A DNA stretch of 64,000 nt from Bacteroidetes bacterium 46-16 (GTDB taxonomy: Bacteria; Bacteroidota; Bacteroidia; Chitinophagales; Chitinophagaceae). The notes below the pieces were generated by a model. That model made no database searches. It saw only the letters and a list, made by a program, of their open reading frames with translations, and was not told the DNA's origin. The stretch is taken from assembly GCA_001897835.1 (NCBI GenBank), contig MKUN01000035.1:67629-131628 (forward strand), in the 5' to 3' direction. Positions 8,622-18,289 of the stretch are shown piece after piece. How positions within the stretch are numbered: position 1 is the first letter of the stretch; every line of letters starts with the position of its first letter. Position numbers and translations under genes: made by a program.

Positions 8622-9251
8622 TTAGAAGCCTATGTTGAAACCGAAACGGATATCGATGGTTTGGTAGTAGGGGGTGCGTTTGTCTTGCAGTACATCATAC
8701 ATAGCTAAAAGAACGATAGAGGCATTGGGAGCTATGGGCTGCCTGATACCAAGGCCTACCAATGCAGCAGGTACCCATACGCGCTGCACATTTACCAGTG
8801 TGTTGGTATTGTCTATATATGCATTGCTGTAATCTTCGGTGTTCAGTATCTCGGGCTGTACCTGTGCAAAGAGGTTCTTCCAGATAATATAACGGGCCCA
8901 GAGGCTACCGGTGTAGAGGGATGATTTCCTGTTGTAATAGCCTACAGGATAACCATACTGGTCGTAAGCGAGCTCGTTTTTATTGCTGTAGTACTGGTAG
9001 CTGAGGCCTACACCAGCTGCAAAATGATCGGTAATGGCATAGCCCGCAATAGGGGATATGCTGCCATAGAACATACCACTGCCGAAACCAAGGCCCAGGC
9101 CGCCGCCAAATATGATGCGCGAAGGGTCGAAACCGGTTTGTTTTTTATTGTGTTTGGCCGTTGCACTGCGGCCGCTGCTGGTATACACTTCCTGGGCCTG
9201 CACAGTGTATATGCCGAGGCACAGGATCATCGCTGCTATTAACTTTTTCAT
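8622..9251 (-). CDS. Putative outer-membrane beta-barrel protein
   Basis: A 209-residue protein starting at the ATG at 9251 (a GTG nine bases upstream is less likely). It has a clear signal peptide (MKKLIAAMILCLGIYTVQAQ). The remainder has alternating polar and aromatic residues, many Tyr and Gly, and ends in IDIRFGFNIGF, a terminal aromatic strand as in outer-membrane barrels. No specific family recognised; small OmpA/OmpW-like or DUF-type barrels of Bacteroidota look like this. Monocistronic, with its own terminator. Confidence 0.7.
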   Translation of the reverse strand: MKKLIAAMILCLGIYTVQAQEVYTSSGRSATAKHNKKQTGFDPSRIIFGGGLGLGFGSGMFYGSISPIAGYAITDHFAAGVGLSYQYYSNKNELAYDQYGYPVGYYNRKSSLYTGSLWARYIIWKNLFAQVQPEILNTEDYSNAYIDNTNTLVNVQRVWVPAALVGLGIRQPIAPNASIVLLAMYDVLQDKRTPYYQTIDIRFGFNIGF

Positions 9252-9310
9252 ATCTATCACGAAGTTAGGACAATTAATCTATATAGATATCTAACGCAGA
9301 TTTTTAGCTT

Positions 9311-10726
9311 TTAGTTCACAAACACTTTGCCGGGGTTCAAAATACCCCTTGGGTCAAACACATCCTTTATTTTTCTCATCAGCCCCACCTGTATGTCGTT
9401 AAATGCTATATCCATATAATGTTTCTGCACAAAGCCTATGCCATGTTCGCCTGATATTGTGCCTCCCATGGCTACCACTTCTTTAAATAAGACCCGGATA
9501 GCTTGCGGAAGTTTATTTTGCCAGTCGGCATCGCTCATATCCCCTTTTACGATATTCACATGCAGGTTGCCATCGCCTGCATGGCCATAGCATACCGAGG
9601 TAAAGCCGTATTCCCTGCCGATGCGCTTTACCGTCTCCAGCAACTGTGGCAGGGAAGCCCGTGGCACCACCGTGTCTTCTTCTTTATAGATGGAGTTGCT
9701 TTTTACCGCTTCGCCCACTTTACGGCGCAGGGCCCAGAGCATTTGTTTTTGTTCATGGCTGTCGGCAAAAAGTATTTCGCCGGTATCAAAACGCTGCATG
9801 ATGGCCGATATGGCTTCCATCTCTTCATAAAGCTGTTCCTGTTTGTTGCCATCCACTTCTATCAGCAGGTGGGCCTGTATATCATCGGGCAGGCTGATGC
9901 CTGTGGCCTGCACATAACGCATGGTCCATTCCAGCGCATCGCGTTCCATGAATTCCAGTGCCGATGGGGTATAACCTGCAAGGAATATCTCGTTGACCGC
10001 CCTGCAAGCATCTATTGCTGAGCGGAAGGGTACCAGCATCAGCAGGTCGTGCTGCACAGCGGGTATCAGCCGCAAGACTATTTTGGTAATGATGCCCAGT
10101 GTGCCCTCGCTGCCCACCACCAGTTGTGTAAGGTTGTAACCGGTGGCATTCTTGAGCACATTGGCCCCTGTCCATATCACCTCCCCTCCAGGCAGCACCA
10201 TTTCTATATTCAGCACATAATCTTTCACAACACCATACTTCACAGCCCTTGGCCCGCCTGAATTTTCCGATACATTACCGCCTATAAAGCAGGAGCCTTT
10301 ACTGGCGGGGTCGGGCGGGTAGAAAAGCCCCTGTGCTTTAAGCTGTTCCTGCAGTTCCTGTGTTATAACCCCGGGTTCGGTCACCACCTGGAAGTTCTCC
10401 TTATCTGCTTTCAGTATCTTATTAAAGCGTTTCATGTCCAGCACCACACCGCCCATCACCGGGAGTGCGCCGCCGCTTAACCCGGTACCCGCACCACGAG
10501 GTGTGACGGGTATTAGTTGCTCATTGCAGTATTTCATTACGGCACTCACTTCTTCCACTGTTGCAGGCTGTAGCACCACTTCGGGCATATAATGCAGGTC
10601 TTCGGTCTCATCGTGAGCACAGCGGGCTAATTGCTCCGGATCGATAGATACATAGCTATCACCCAATAACTTTTTAAAGTATGCGATATCGTCCGGCGCT
10701 ATTTTTTTAAAGCTTGTTTTGCCCAT
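9311..10726 (-). CDS. FAD-linked oxidase, GlcD / D-lactate dehydrogenase type
   Basis: A flavoprotein of the VAO/PCMH family, probably oxidising glycolate, D-lactate or another D-2-hydroxy acid. The 471-residue protein has the FAD-binding segment TPRGAGTGLSGGALPVMGG (about 76-95), SKGSCFIGGNVSENSGGPRA, and the C-terminal FAD-oxidase motifs CYGHAGDGNLHVN and GEHGIGFVQKHYM. GlcE and GlcF partners are not in the neighbourhood, so the electron acceptor is unclear. Confidence 0.9.
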   Translation of the reverse strand: MGKTSFKKIAPDDIAYFKKLLGDSYVSIDPEQLARCAHDETEDLHYMPEVVLQPATVEEVSAVMKYCNEQLIPVTPRGAGTGLSGGALPVMGGVVLDMKRFNKILKADKENFQVVTEPGVITQELQEQLKAQGLFYPPDPASKGSCFIGGNVSENSGGPRAVKYGVVKDYVLNIEMVLPGGEVIWTGANVLKNATGYNLTQLVVGSEGTLGIITKIVLRLIPAVQHDLLMLVPFRSAIDACRAVNEIFLAGYTPSALEFMERDALEWTMRYVQATGISLPDDIQAHLLIEVDGNKQEQLYEEMEAISAIMQRFDTGEILFADSHEQKQMLWALRRKVGEAVKSNSIYKEEDTVVPRASLPQLLETVKRIGREYGFTSVCYGHAGDGNLHVNIVKGDMSDADWQNKLPQAIRVLFKEVVAMGGTISGEHGIGFVQKHYMDIAFNDIQVGLMRKIKDVFDPRGILNPGKVFVN

Positions 10727-10780
10727 TTGCCTTTAAATTTTTTTATCACACGGTTTTGTTGATGATCAAGCTGTTGTGCT

Positions 10781-10814
10781 CAAAAAATATCTCAAAAATA
10801 TCCCAAAAATATCA
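10781..10814. repeat. Three tandem copies of an 11-12 base A/T unit
   Basis: CAAAAAATATCT, CAAAAATATCC and CAAAAATATCA stand in tandem in the 233-base gap between the GNAT gene and the FAD-linked oxidase gene. The rest of the gap shows no gene. The repeats lie upstream of the oxidase gene (minus strand) and could be protein-binding sites; no function is shown. Confidence 0.6.
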
Positions 10815-10959
10815 CAAGCGGTCCAAGGTCAGTTTCCTAACAAAGCTTCACGGAAGAGCCGTTCAAGGGATATTTTTGCCCGGCTGCAAGGTACGATCCG
10901 GGCGGGGGGAGTTCCAAATTTAGATATGCACACAGATCACCCGGGGAAGTACTATCCCG

Positions 10960-11487
10960 TCAAGTGGACCTGTACGTATCGTAAGTAAGCTCCCAATGCT
11001 TTACCGGCTGTTCAAAGTTGAGGTAACCGGGAGTAGTGATGTATTCTTTAATGAAGGTAAAGCCCGCTTTCTCCAAAGTCCTGTTCGGCGCGGGGTTCAG
11101 TGCATAGGGTTCGCAACAGATCTTTTGCAGCAGGTAGTGCTCAAAGAAATAGGGCAATGACATCTTCACCAGTTGCAGGCCCATTCCTTTCTGCCTGTTA
11201 ATACCATTCCAGAGGTGCAGGTGCATGTAAGCCTCTTCGCCAAAGTTTATCTTATTGATATTGCAATGACCAGCGGCCTTGCCATCGAGCAGCCATATAG
11301 TGGCGTAAGACCTCTTCTGCGGGTAATCCTGGCCCAGCTGCTGCGAGAACATGGACACAAGTTCTTCCCGGGGAGGTATCTTTGTTACATCCACTCCCAT
11401 GCTTTTCATGAATGCCTTATCTGAATTGAGCCAGTAATCGGCCAATAAGGGGATATCCTGTTTCTGTATTTCTCTTACCGATAACAT
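10960..11487 (-). CDS. GNAT family N-acetyltransferase (RimJ/RimL-like)
   Basis: A 175-residue acetyltransferase starting MLSVREIQKQDIPLLADYW. The acetyl-CoA site is degenerate but recognisable around NRQKGMGLQLVKMSLPYF, followed by CEPYALNPAPNRTLEKAGF, which is typical of RimJ/RimL-type proteins. The acceptor is unknown. It starts two bases after the engB stop codon, so it is the second gene of an engB operon. Confidence 0.8.
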   Translation of the reverse strand: MLSVREIQKQDIPLLADYWLNSDKAFMKSMGVDVTKIPPREELVSMFSQQLGQDYPQKRSYATIWLLDGKAAGHCNINKINFGEEAYMHLHLWNGINRQKGMGLQLVKMSLPYFFEHYLLQKICCEPYALNPAPNRTLEKAGFTFIKEYITTPGYLNFEQPVKHWELTYDTYRST

Positions 11488-11489
11488 TT

Positions 11490-12104
11490 TTATTCACTTT
11501 CTTCTTTTCCCCAGTCTTCATTCAGCTCCTCTATATAACCCAGTATCTCTTTGCGCCCCAAAAATTTCACGGCACTGGTCATGAAGCTGCGGGGTATGAA
11601 CTCCCACTCCTCTTTCATTTTTTCTATAAAGCGGCGCATGTTCTGGTGGGCCTCGCGCTGGGTACTTTTATCGGCCTTGGTGAAGATCATATTGAAGGGG
11701 ATGCCCCATTCGCCAAGCTGTGCCAGGAAATCAAGGTCCAGCTGCTGGGGCTTCAGTCTGCTGTCGATAAGCACGAATACCGTCACCAGGTTGCTGCGCT
11801 CCTTGAGGTAGCCCGATATCATTTTTTGCCAGTTGGCGCGCTGCTGCTGCGATACCTTGGCATAGCCATAGCCCGGCAGATCGACGATATACCAGTCATC
11901 ATTGATCAAAAAATGGTTGATCATCTGGGTCTTCCCCGGGCTGGCAGAGGTCTTGGCCAGCTTGCTTTGATTAGTGAGCATATTGATGAGCGAAGACTTG
12001 CCCACGTTGGAGCGGCCTATAAAGGCATACTCCGGCTTATCCGCCGGGGGGCATAGCTCCACTTTGGGGCTGCTGATCAAATATTTGGCTGAGCGTATTT
12101 CCAT
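11490..12104 (-). CDS. engB: Ribosome biogenesis GTP-binding protein EngB/YsxC
   Basis: A GTPase needed for large ribosomal subunit assembly. The 204-residue protein starts MEIRSAKYLISSP and has the Walker A loop GRSNVGKSS, the switch/G3 segment DLPGYGYAKV and the G4 motif TKADKS. The open frame runs on upstream to 12542, but that part lies opposite menG and is a shadow; the ATG at 12104 fits the family start. It is divergent from menG with a 28-base gap. Confidence 0.95.
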   Translation of the reverse strand: MEIRSAKYLISSPKVELCPPADKPEYAFIGRSNVGKSSLINMLTNQSKLAKTSASPGKTQMINHFLINDDWYIVDLPGYGYAKVSQQQRANWQKMISGYLKERSNLVTVFVLIDSRLKPQQLDLDFLAQLGEWGIPFNMIFTKADKSTQREAHQNMRRFIEKMKEEWEFIPRSFMTSAVKFLGRKEILGYIEELNEDWGKEESE

Positions 12105-12118
12105 CGGCTTACTTAATG

Positions 12119-12126
12119 TATTTTTG
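12119..12126 (+). promoter_or_regulatory. -7 box of menG, suggesting a leaderless mRNA
   Basis: TATTTTTG is a perfect TAnnTTTG match and ends only six bases before the menG ATG. Transcription starting 5-8 bases downstream would give an mRNA with almost no 5' leader. No clear TTTG box is seen 20 bases upstream. Confidence 0.5.
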
Positions 12127-12132
12127 CAGCGA

Positions 12133-12885
12133 ATGCAGGCACAAGATACAGGCAGAACGGCAGTAAAGGTAGTACCGGACGCTAAATCAAATTTAAGCAA
12201 GAAAGCGCAGGTGGCCGATATGTTCAATAACATAGCGGGCAGATACGACTTCCTGAACCACTTCCTCTCTATGGGGATCGATAAGGGCTGGAGGCGCAAG
12301 GCCATAGCCGAGATACAGGAAACAAGGCCTAATGTGATACTGGATGTGGCCACAGGTACAGGTGACCTGGCCATAGCGGCCAGTAAGATAGGCCCCCAGC
12401 ATATAATAGGTGTGGATATAGCTGAGCAGATGCTGGAGGTGGGCCGTAAAAAAATAAAGGCCAAGGGACTGGATAAAATAATAAGCCTGCAATTGGCAGA
12501 CAGCGAGGCCTTACCCTTTGTTGAAGGGGCATTCGATGCCATTACCTGCGCCTATGGCGTGCGCAATTTTGAGCACCTCGAAGCAGGGCTTAAAGATATG
12601 AACCGTGTACTGCGTACAGGCGGTAAGGTGGCCATACTGGAATTTTCGCAGCCACAAAAATTTCCCATCAAACAGATATACAAATTTTACTTCAAATACA
12701 TTCTGCCCCTGCTGGGAAAGATGGTATCGAAACATAGCCGTGCCTACACTTACCTGCCTGAATCAGTAATGGCATTCCCGGAAGGCCACAAGTTTTGCAG
12801 TATATTGGAGCAATGTGGCTTTAAAAATGCGAAAGCGCGGCCGCTTACATTCGGTATAACTACCTTATACACAGCATATAAATGA
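12133..12885 (+). CDS. menG: Demethylmenaquinone methyltransferase (UbiE/MenG)
   Basis: SAM-dependent C-methyltransferase for the last step of menaquinone synthesis. The 250-residue protein has MFNNIAGRYDFLNHFLSMG, the SAM motif DVATGTGDLA, and the late motif EFSQPQKFPIKQIYKFYF with the NRVLRTGGKVAILE segment typical of the family. The ATG at 12133 was chosen; the open frame upstream overlaps engB. It complements mqnB and mqnD elsewhere in the window. The next gene overlaps its stop codon. Confidence 0.94.
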   Translation: MQAQDTGRTAVKVVPDAKSNLSKKAQVADMFNNIAGRYDFLNHFLSMGIDKGWRRKAIAEIQETRPNVILDVATGTGDLAIAASKIGPQHIIGVDIAEQMLEVGRKKIKAKGLDKIISLQLADSEALPFVEGAFDAITCAYGVRNFEHLEAGLKDMNRVLRTGGKVAILEFSQPQKFPIKQIYKFYFKYILPLLGKMVSKHSRAYTYLPESVMAFPEGHKFCSILEQCGFKNAKARPLTFGITTLYTAYK

Positions 12886-13337
12886 GCTTAGAAGGTAACC
12901 TTGAAACGTTTTTTAACGCGCTTGAAGATATCCTGAGTGATACGCTATATGTCACAGACCAGACCGATGATGTACAAAAGGAAATATCCGAGAACTGTTG
13001 GGCATTAGGTATTCCTAGAGGTATAGATATCGAGGTGTTAATGTCGTTTTTTCAAAAGGTAAAGGAAAATCGTAAAGCTCAATTGATTTTGTCTGACATC
13101 GAAGTCGATTTGATATTTTACCTATGGTATGATGAACAAGCCTGCCAGCTAAGATTTAATCTAATAAATACCAATCATAGAGAACTGCCATTCAAATGTG
13201 CTTTAGATATTGTTGATAATGAACGGACCGTAATTGAACAGGCTTTCAAGACCGAAGATGAAACACCGGATATCGACCTTGATAAAAATGAAACTACGCT
13301 CGTCTTAAAAGTATATCGAACTACCCTTACTAAATAA
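12882..13337 (+). CDS. Hypothetical protein, translationally coupled to menG
   Basis: A 151-residue acidic, soluble protein of no family I recognise. It has no signal peptide or membrane segment. Its ATG overlaps the menG stop codon (ATGA), so it is probably translated by reinitiation. Base composition is richer in A/T than menG. A strong hairpin terminator follows directly. Context alone does not give it a function in menaquinone synthesis. Confidence 0.75.
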   Translation: MSLEGNLETFFNALEDILSDTLYVTDQTDDVQKEISENCWALGIPRGIDIEVLMSFFQKVKENRKAQLILSDIEVDLIFYLWYDEQACQLRFNLINTNHRELPFKCALDIVDNERTVIEQAFKTEDETPDIDLDKNETTLVLKVYRTTLTK

Positions 13338-13366
13338 AAAGTCCCGCATTACTGCAGGACTTTTTT
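13336..13366. terminator. Bidirectional terminator between the hypothetical gene and aldolase
   Basis: AAAAAGTCC (13336-13344) pairs with GGACTTTTT (13357-13365), with a short inner GC/GC stem across one mismatch. A-tract and T-tract flank it, so it can stop transcription from both converging genes. Confidence 0.85.
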
Positions 13367-13382
13367 CATGAAGTTTTTTTGT

Positions 13383-14441
13383 TTATGCTATAGTGATGTC
13401 TTTATCGAGATAAACGTCCTGGATAGTGTTTAGCAGTTCCACGCCATCTTTCATTGGCTTCTGGAATGCTTTACGGCCGCTTATCAGGCCCATACCGCCT
13501 GCGCGTTTGTTCACCACAGCGGTCATTACTGCTTCTGCCAGGTCGGTAGCGCCTTTCGATTCACCACCTGAGTTGATCAGGCCTACACGGCCCATATAGC
13601 AATTGGCTACCTGGTAGCGGCAAAGGTCTATCGGGTGGTCGGTGGTCAGCTTATCATAAACCAGTTTGCTGGTCTTGCCAAAGTTAAGTGCATTGTAGCC
13701 ACCGTTATTGGTAGGTAATTTCTGCTTGATGATATCAGCTTGTATGGTCACACCGAGGTGATTGGCCTGGCCGGTAAGGTCGGCAGCAGCATGATAATCT
13801 ACGCCGTCCTTTTTGAAACCGCTGTTGCGCAGGTAGCACCACAGCACGGTAGCCATGCCCAGCTCATGCGCATATTCAAAGGCTTTTGCCACTTCCACTA
13901 TCTGGCGGTGACTTTCTTCAGAACCAAAGTAGATGGTAGCACCAACAGCAACGGCACCCATGTTCCATGCATCTTTAATGGTGCCGAACATGATCTGGTC
14001 GTATGTATTGGGGTAAGAAATGAATTCGTTATGGTTCACCTTTACGATGAAAGGTATCTTGTGTGCATATTTACGCGCTACCGAGCCAAGCACACCGTAG
14101 GTGGATGCAACGGCATTACAACCGCCTTCCATAGCCAGCTTCACGATATTTTCAGGGTCAAAATATATAGGGTTGGGTGCAAATGATGCACCGGCACTAT
14201 GTTCTATACCCTGGTCCACAGGCAGTATAGATACATAACCGGTATTGGCCAGGCGGCCATTGTTCAGCAAAGTATTAATGCTGCGGAGTGTTTGTGTATT
14301 ACGGTTTGAAGTGGCCCATACGTCATCAACCTGGCTGGCTGAAGGAACATGGATGCTGGATTTATCGATAGTGGTACATTTGTGGTCGAGGTAAAACGCT
14401 GCCTTATCTGCCAGCAATTCTTGTATTTTTTTAGAAGCCAT
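13383..14441 (-). CDS. fbaB: Fructose-bisphosphate aldolase, class I
   Basis: Cleaves or forms fructose-1,6-bisphosphate in glycolysis and gluconeogenesis through a Schiff base. The 352-residue protein resembles the bacterial class I (DhnA-type TIM barrel) group, with [35 protein letters not shown], and the phosphate-binding [12 protein letters not shown] near the end. The ATG at 14441 ([10 protein letters not shown]) was preferred to an upstream start. It is monocistronic, with a -7 box 30 bases upstream. Confidence 0.92.
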   Translation of the reverse strand: MASKKIQELLADKAAFYLDHKCTTIDKSSIHVPSASQVDDVWATSNRNTQTLRSINTLLNNGRLANTGYVSILPVDQGIEHSAGASFAPNPIYFDPENIVKLAMEGGCNAVASTYGVLGSVARKYAHKIPFIVKVNHNEFISYPNTYDQIMFGTIKDAWNMGAVAVGATIYFGSEESHRQIVEVAKAFEYAHELGMATVLWCYLRNSGFKKDGVDYHAAADLTGQANHLGVTIQADIIKQKLPTNNGGYNALNFGKTSKLVYDKLTTDHPIDLCRYQVANCYMGRVGLINSGGESKGATDLAEAVMTAVVNKRAGGMGLISGRKAFQKPMKDGVELLNTIQDVYLDKDITIA

Positions 14442-14470
14442 ATAAATATGTGGTTTTTTGAAAAGTGGTG

Positions 14471-14478
14471 CAAAGGTA
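14471..14478 (-). promoter_or_regulatory. -7 box of the aldolase gene
   Basis: On the minus strand TACCTTTG matches TAnnTTTG and lies 29 bases before the aldolase ATG. A clear upstream TTTG box at the right spacing is not seen. Confidence 0.5.
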
Positions 14479-14526
14479 AGAACCAAATCGATAATTTGAT
14501 AATTTGAGGAGGCCCCGGTATGTAAA

Positions 14527-16074
14527 TCAGTTGTTATTGACCTGCGTCATCTCAAATATCTTCATGGCCCCGCTGGCATAAACCAGTTTATATGGGAATC
14601 CATAACGGTCGGCTATGGCAAAATCATCAAGGGGTCGTTTGCACAGGTAGATATAGTATTTGACATTATACCGTTCCATGTCTTTTTGTACATCGGTAAG
14701 GCTGGCCCCCGGCAGGGGATAGTAATAATGCAGGCTATCGGCAAAATAGCCCAATCGCAGCATACGCTGGGTTTCCAGTCCCGGTTGGGCATTCGAGGTA
14801 TAGCTACCACTTACACCACCTGCTTTTAATTGCCGGGCCAGTTCATATTCGTTCTTCCCTTCCAGGTACATTTTTTTCATGCCCATTATGGGTATCACCA
14901 GGAAACTAAGTGCGAATAATACCCCAGCGATATCCACCTGCTTCTCGTTATACCTGTGCTGCAGCCATAGGCCCCCCATGAGCATAGCCAGGGGCAGCAT
15001 ATACCATATATACCTAGGCTCAAAATTGATAAGCAGGAAGGCAAGAGGGAATAAAATAAATGACAGCGCTGCAATAAAGATGCCTGCAGGATATTGTGAC
15101 CTGCTTTGGGCAGAGCGCAATAGTTTTATCGCCAGCCATACAACAAGGGGGAAGAATACAGATAACTGCAGGCTGCTTAAGGCGAACTTCAGGATATTGT
15201 GACCGCCTTTCAATAGCTGCCTGCCGAACAATGCCCATGAGCTCCAGAATTGTGGCGTATCGCCATTGGCAAACCAGGGATCTTCCCAGTATGATACGGC
15301 ATCGGTATAGTGAGGTGGTATCAATTGTGCTATACCTGCCTTCCAGTGCGGATGGCCTACAAGGTACCACGACCTGTTTAAAACACCGGCGGTAGATGTG
15401 GTCCACACACCATATTTCTGGTGCAGCAGGTACAGCCAGCCGCTGCTGCAAAACAGCATAATGAAGATGCTGATGGCAGATATCTTAAGCCATTGCTTGC
15501 GGTCGATGAAGTAGGTACAGGCCAGGATATTCAGGATAAAGAAGGGAAAGGCATATGCCTTGGCAAAATAGGCCAGCGCACCGATGATGCCCGTTAAGGT
15601 CCACAATGCCGGTTGCCTGCTAAAGCCTGTGCTGAGCATAACCCGCAGGCACGATAAGAGGAAGAAACATTCCCAGATATCATCGAATGACTGCCAGAAG
15701 ACAGCGTAGCAGAGGAAGCAAGCCAGGCTAATGTTCAATAGTCTTTGCAGCCTTTTTTCGATCCCGAACTTTAAAAATAAAGATTGTGATATATACAGGA
15801 AGCCTATGGCCCCAAGGGTATTGACCGCAAACATGGAGCACATGTCGCCGAAGCCGGCCCGCATCAGCAGGGCCACCAACCAGCAGCTCCAGGGGCTCCA
15901 GTAGCCATTTACTGCCTTACTTATATCACCGGCAGCATATCGTTTGACTACTGTCAGATATGCGGTTGCATCAGGATCTACATAATATTGATAATAAGGA
16001 TAAACAACGGCAACAAGCAGGCACAGCAAAAGTGCTGCCGTAAAAAATGGTGTGTATTTTTTAATCTGTTCCAC
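14527..16074 (-). CDS. Polytopic membrane glycosyltransferase-like protein (GT-C type)
   Basis: A 515-residue protein with about 11 hydrophobic helices and a C-terminal soluble portion, as in ArnT/PMT-like (GT39/GT83) enzymes that use polyprenyl-phosphate sugars. The first external loop carries [10 protein letters not shown], with acidic residues where GT-C enzymes hold the catalytic Asp. The start is a GTG at 16074 that lies 14 bases inside the upstream gene. The sugar and acceptor are unknown. Confidence 0.7.
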   Translation of the reverse strand: MEQIKKYTPFFTAALLLCLLVAVVYPYYQYYVDPDATAYLTVVKRYAAGDISKAVNGYWSPWSCWLVALLMRAGFGDMCSMFAVNTLGAIGFLYISQSLFLKFGIEKRLQRLLNISLACFLCYAVFWQSFDDIWECFFLLSCLRVMLSTGFSRQPALWTLTGIIGALAYFAKAYAFPFFILNILACTYFIDRKQWLKISAISIFIMLFCSSGWLYLLHQKYGVWTTSTAGVLNRSWYLVGHPHWKAGIAQLIPPHYTDAVSYWEDPWFANGDTPQFWSSWALFGRQLLKGGHNILKFALSSLQLSVFFPLVVWLAIKLLRSAQSRSQYPAGIFIAALSFILFPLAFLLINFEPRYIWYMLPLAMLMGGLWLQHRYNEKQVDIAGVLFALSFLVIPIMGMKKMYLEGKNEYELARQLKAGGVSGSYTSNAQPGLETQRMLRLGYFADSLHYYYPLPGASLTDVQKDMERYNVKYYIYLCKRPLDDFAIADRYGFPYKLVYASGAMKIFEMTQVNNN

Positions 16075-17419
16075 GGGTATGGTTTGCAGGACTTTGTTTC
16101 CTTGCTATAATATTTTGATAGCTCATAGCAGCACAGCCGCTCACTAAAAGAGAAAGGGGTAAAAAATATCTTGTATTAGCGATGGGCCCTGTTGTGGCAG
16201 CAAAATAGCATATAAATAGCAGTAAAAAAAATCTGACAGAAGATGGGATACGTTTATTGAAAAAGATGAGCCCGGTACCCGCTATCCGGATGCAATTGAA
16301 CAGCAGCACGATAATGACAATGGCCATTGATGGGTTATTGCGAAAGTATCCCGGCATGCCCCGGAGGCCCTCCTGTTCCCATGTGCTGTAAAAACCTGCA
16401 CCCTTGCCGCTATATAATTTGCCATAGCTAAGCTTACCGGTGAAGAGGTCGATCTCTGCCTTGCCCGGCTCAATGAAATAGCGCAAACTGTTCTTTAAAT
16501 GAAACAGGCTATAAGGAACAAAATTATTTTTCAATAATTGACTGCCCCTTGCGTTGGCGTAATCATATCGCTCCCTGTAACCGGGCATGGCGGTAATCCT
16601 GGCCCTTTCTGCCTGCAAAAAAGAGTCGGCTTGTGGGGCGCCGTAATGGTCCCGCTCAAATAGGTAATAATAATAGAGGGCATTAAAAGCCTGGTTGCTC
16701 GAAAAGTGAAATTTCCCTGTCCGTTCATAATTCCACGTATTGTAGAGCAGCACGGCACATATGGGCAGCAGCGATGCTAAGGCCAGCTCCATAACGGCCC
16801 GTTTTTGGCTGTAGGCAAAAACACCCAGCAGGATAATATGCACTGCAGCAAAAGGATACAATACCGGTTTTACGAAAAGCCCTGCAATAAGGGCCAGGCT
16901 CATATACAGGCCGTAGCGGCTCTTCTTCTCTTTTATCAGCAGTACAAAGTAATATACATACAGTACTACGAAGGTTTGCAGGAGTATATCGGGGGCAATG
17001 GTATTGGCATAGATAATCTGTGCCGGGTAGGTTATGACAAAGAGCAACAGCAGCCAGTCATATTTTTTGTTGTAGCCCAATCTTACGAATAGTTCGCGGC
17101 TTAAATAAACATTGAAAACAGAAACTATATTCTGCAACAGCAGTACCACCCAGTTATTGATGCCGAATACGTAAACAGCCAGCAGGAAGAATGGGTAAAG
17201 CGGCTGTCGCTGGGTCATATATTCTTCGGTCACCTGCATGGCCGGCGATCCGCTGTAAAAGAAAAAATTGTGTTTGATGTTCACTGCCTCATAGATATAT
17301 TCAAAGGAGTCGCCCATGTAGATACGGGTATAGTGCATGGCAAGCAGAAAGCCCGTAAAGTGCACTAATATAAGTATACATGTGAACCTTAGGTCTTTTT
17401 TGAATGACTGTGAATGCAT
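16061..17419 (-). CDS. Polytopic membrane protein, likely GT-C glycosyltransferase
   Basis: A 452-residue protein with about 10 membrane segments. The first loop has YMGDSFEYIYEAVN, resembling the acidic first-loop motif of the PMT_2 (GT39-like) superfamily. The start was taken at ATG 17419 (MHSQSFKKDLRF), because the longer frame lies opposite the next gene. Overlaps the downstream GT-C-like gene by 14 bases, so the two form an operon and may act on the same lipid-linked pathway. Confidence 0.68.
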   Translation of the reverse strand: MHSQSFKKDLRFTCILILVHFTGFLLAMHYTRIYMGDSFEYIYEAVNIKHNFFFYSGSPAMQVTEEYMTQRQPLYPFFLLAVYVFGINNWVVLLLQNIVSVFNVYLSRELFVRLGYNKKYDWLLLLFVITYPAQIIYANTIAPDILLQTFVVLYVYYFVLLIKEKKSRYGLYMSLALIAGLFVKPVLYPFAAVHIILLGVFAYSQKRAVMELALASLLPICAVLLYNTWNYERTGKFHFSSNQAFNALYYYYLFERDHYGAPQADSFLQAERARITAMPGYRERYDYANARGSQLLKNNFVPYSLFHLKNSLRYFIEPGKAEIDLFTGKLSYGKLYSGKGAGFYSTWEQEGLRGMPGYFRNNPSMAIVIIVLLFNCIRIAGTGLIFFNKRIPSSVRFFLLLFICYFAATTGPIANTRYFLPLSLLVSGCAAMSYQNIIARKQSPANHTRGTD

Positions 17420-17433
17420 AGTGTAATCGGTAA

Positions 17434-17468
17434 CAAATATAAACCGATTGCAATGGAATTGCAGCAAA
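17434..17468 (-). promoter_or_regulatory. Probable promoter of the GT-C gene pair
   Basis: On the minus strand TTTG (17465-17468) is followed after 23 bases by a perfect TATATTTG (17434-17441), 14 bases before the ATG. The spacing is a little longer than the usual 19-21. Confidence 0.5.
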
Positions 17469-17490
17469 TGAAGTAACTTAATGCCCTGAA

Positions 17491-18243
17491 ATGTTGTGTA
17501 TGAAAAAATGCCTTTTCCTGCCGGTTTTATTATGGCTTGCCTGCTTTTCTGCCCGGGCACAGGGCATCTCCCTTCGCCAGGACGGTATCTACAATAATAA
17601 TATGCTGTATGCCAAAATGGAAAAGACTGCTGCGAACGCTTCATACAGCATAAAAACCCCTAAGGGTACAGAGGTGCTCAATGCCCGCCACGATGATTGG
17701 ACACATAGTTATATCATAACATTTGCCGAATCGGGCCAGCAGGTGGCCATGAAGGATGAAAAGGATTTTGAACAGAAATTAGCACGCGGTATCGTGGAGA
17801 GCAATATGCTGCCCGGTGGCCAGTATAATCCGCGTTCTGAAGCCTGGTTCATCAGCAAATATGCGTATGGCAGTGTGCCAGCGGTGGATAAGCAAGACCT
17901 GCCGCCGGTGGCCACCGGGAAACAGGACTATGCTATTGTGGAGCGCAACCACCGGATGCCTTACGTAGGCGGCGATAGCTATATTAAACAGGATGGCAAA
18001 GTAATAGCTACATACAAGGTGGCCGAAGAAAAAAATAATAACAAAACGGTCCGGAAATTCACTTTTTACCTGCCCGCCAACACCAAGGTGGCCGAGGCAA
18101 ACCTGGAGCAAACTAAAAATGCCCCTTGTATTGTGAAAACCATGAAGGATAATAAAGAATACAGCATAGGCCTTAAGAACGATAGTAATATGCTTACGGC
18201 CAGGGAAATCGCTATATTCCTTTCTGATAAAGGATATTTGTAA
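17491..18243 (+). CDS. Secreted protein of unknown function
   Basis: A 250-residue protein with a signal peptide (about 1-23, CFSARAQ). ATG 17491 or ATG 17500 could be the start. The mature part is soluble and rich in Lys, Asn and Asp, with no domain I can name. It is divergent from the GT-C pair and followed 46 bases later by the TPR-cyclase gene; a C-rich stretch with a possible weak hairpin lies between. Confidence 0.72.
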   Translation: MLCMKKCLFLPVLLWLACFSARAQGISLRQDGIYNNNMLYAKMEKTAANASYSIKTPKGTEVLNARHDDWTHSYIITFAESGQQVAMKDEKDFEQKLARGIVESNMLPGGQYNPRSEAWFISKYAYGSVPAVDKQDLPPVATGKQDYAIVERNHRMPYVGGDSYIKQDGKVIATYKVAEEKNNNKTVRKFTFYLPANTKVAEANLEQTKNAPCIVKTMKDNKEYSIGLKNDSNMLTAREIAIFLSDKGYL

Positions 18244-18289
18244 GCCCCCCCGAAGGTTTGCCCGTTCCGGGGCGTCAAAATCATATACC

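Noticed and set aside
11490-12542. Long 350-residue minus-strand frame covering engB
   Set aside because: The N-terminal 146 codons lie opposite menG and show no family similarity. engB starts at the internal ATG at 12104.
16061-17644. Longer start of the GT-C gene at 17644
   Set aside because: The extra 75 residues lie opposite the 17491 gene, are not hydrophobic and look like an antisense shadow.
18244-18289. C7 tract and weak hairpin between the secreted protein and the cyclase genes
   Set aside because: The pairing is imperfect, no U-tract follows, and the spacing fits a simple intergenic gap.
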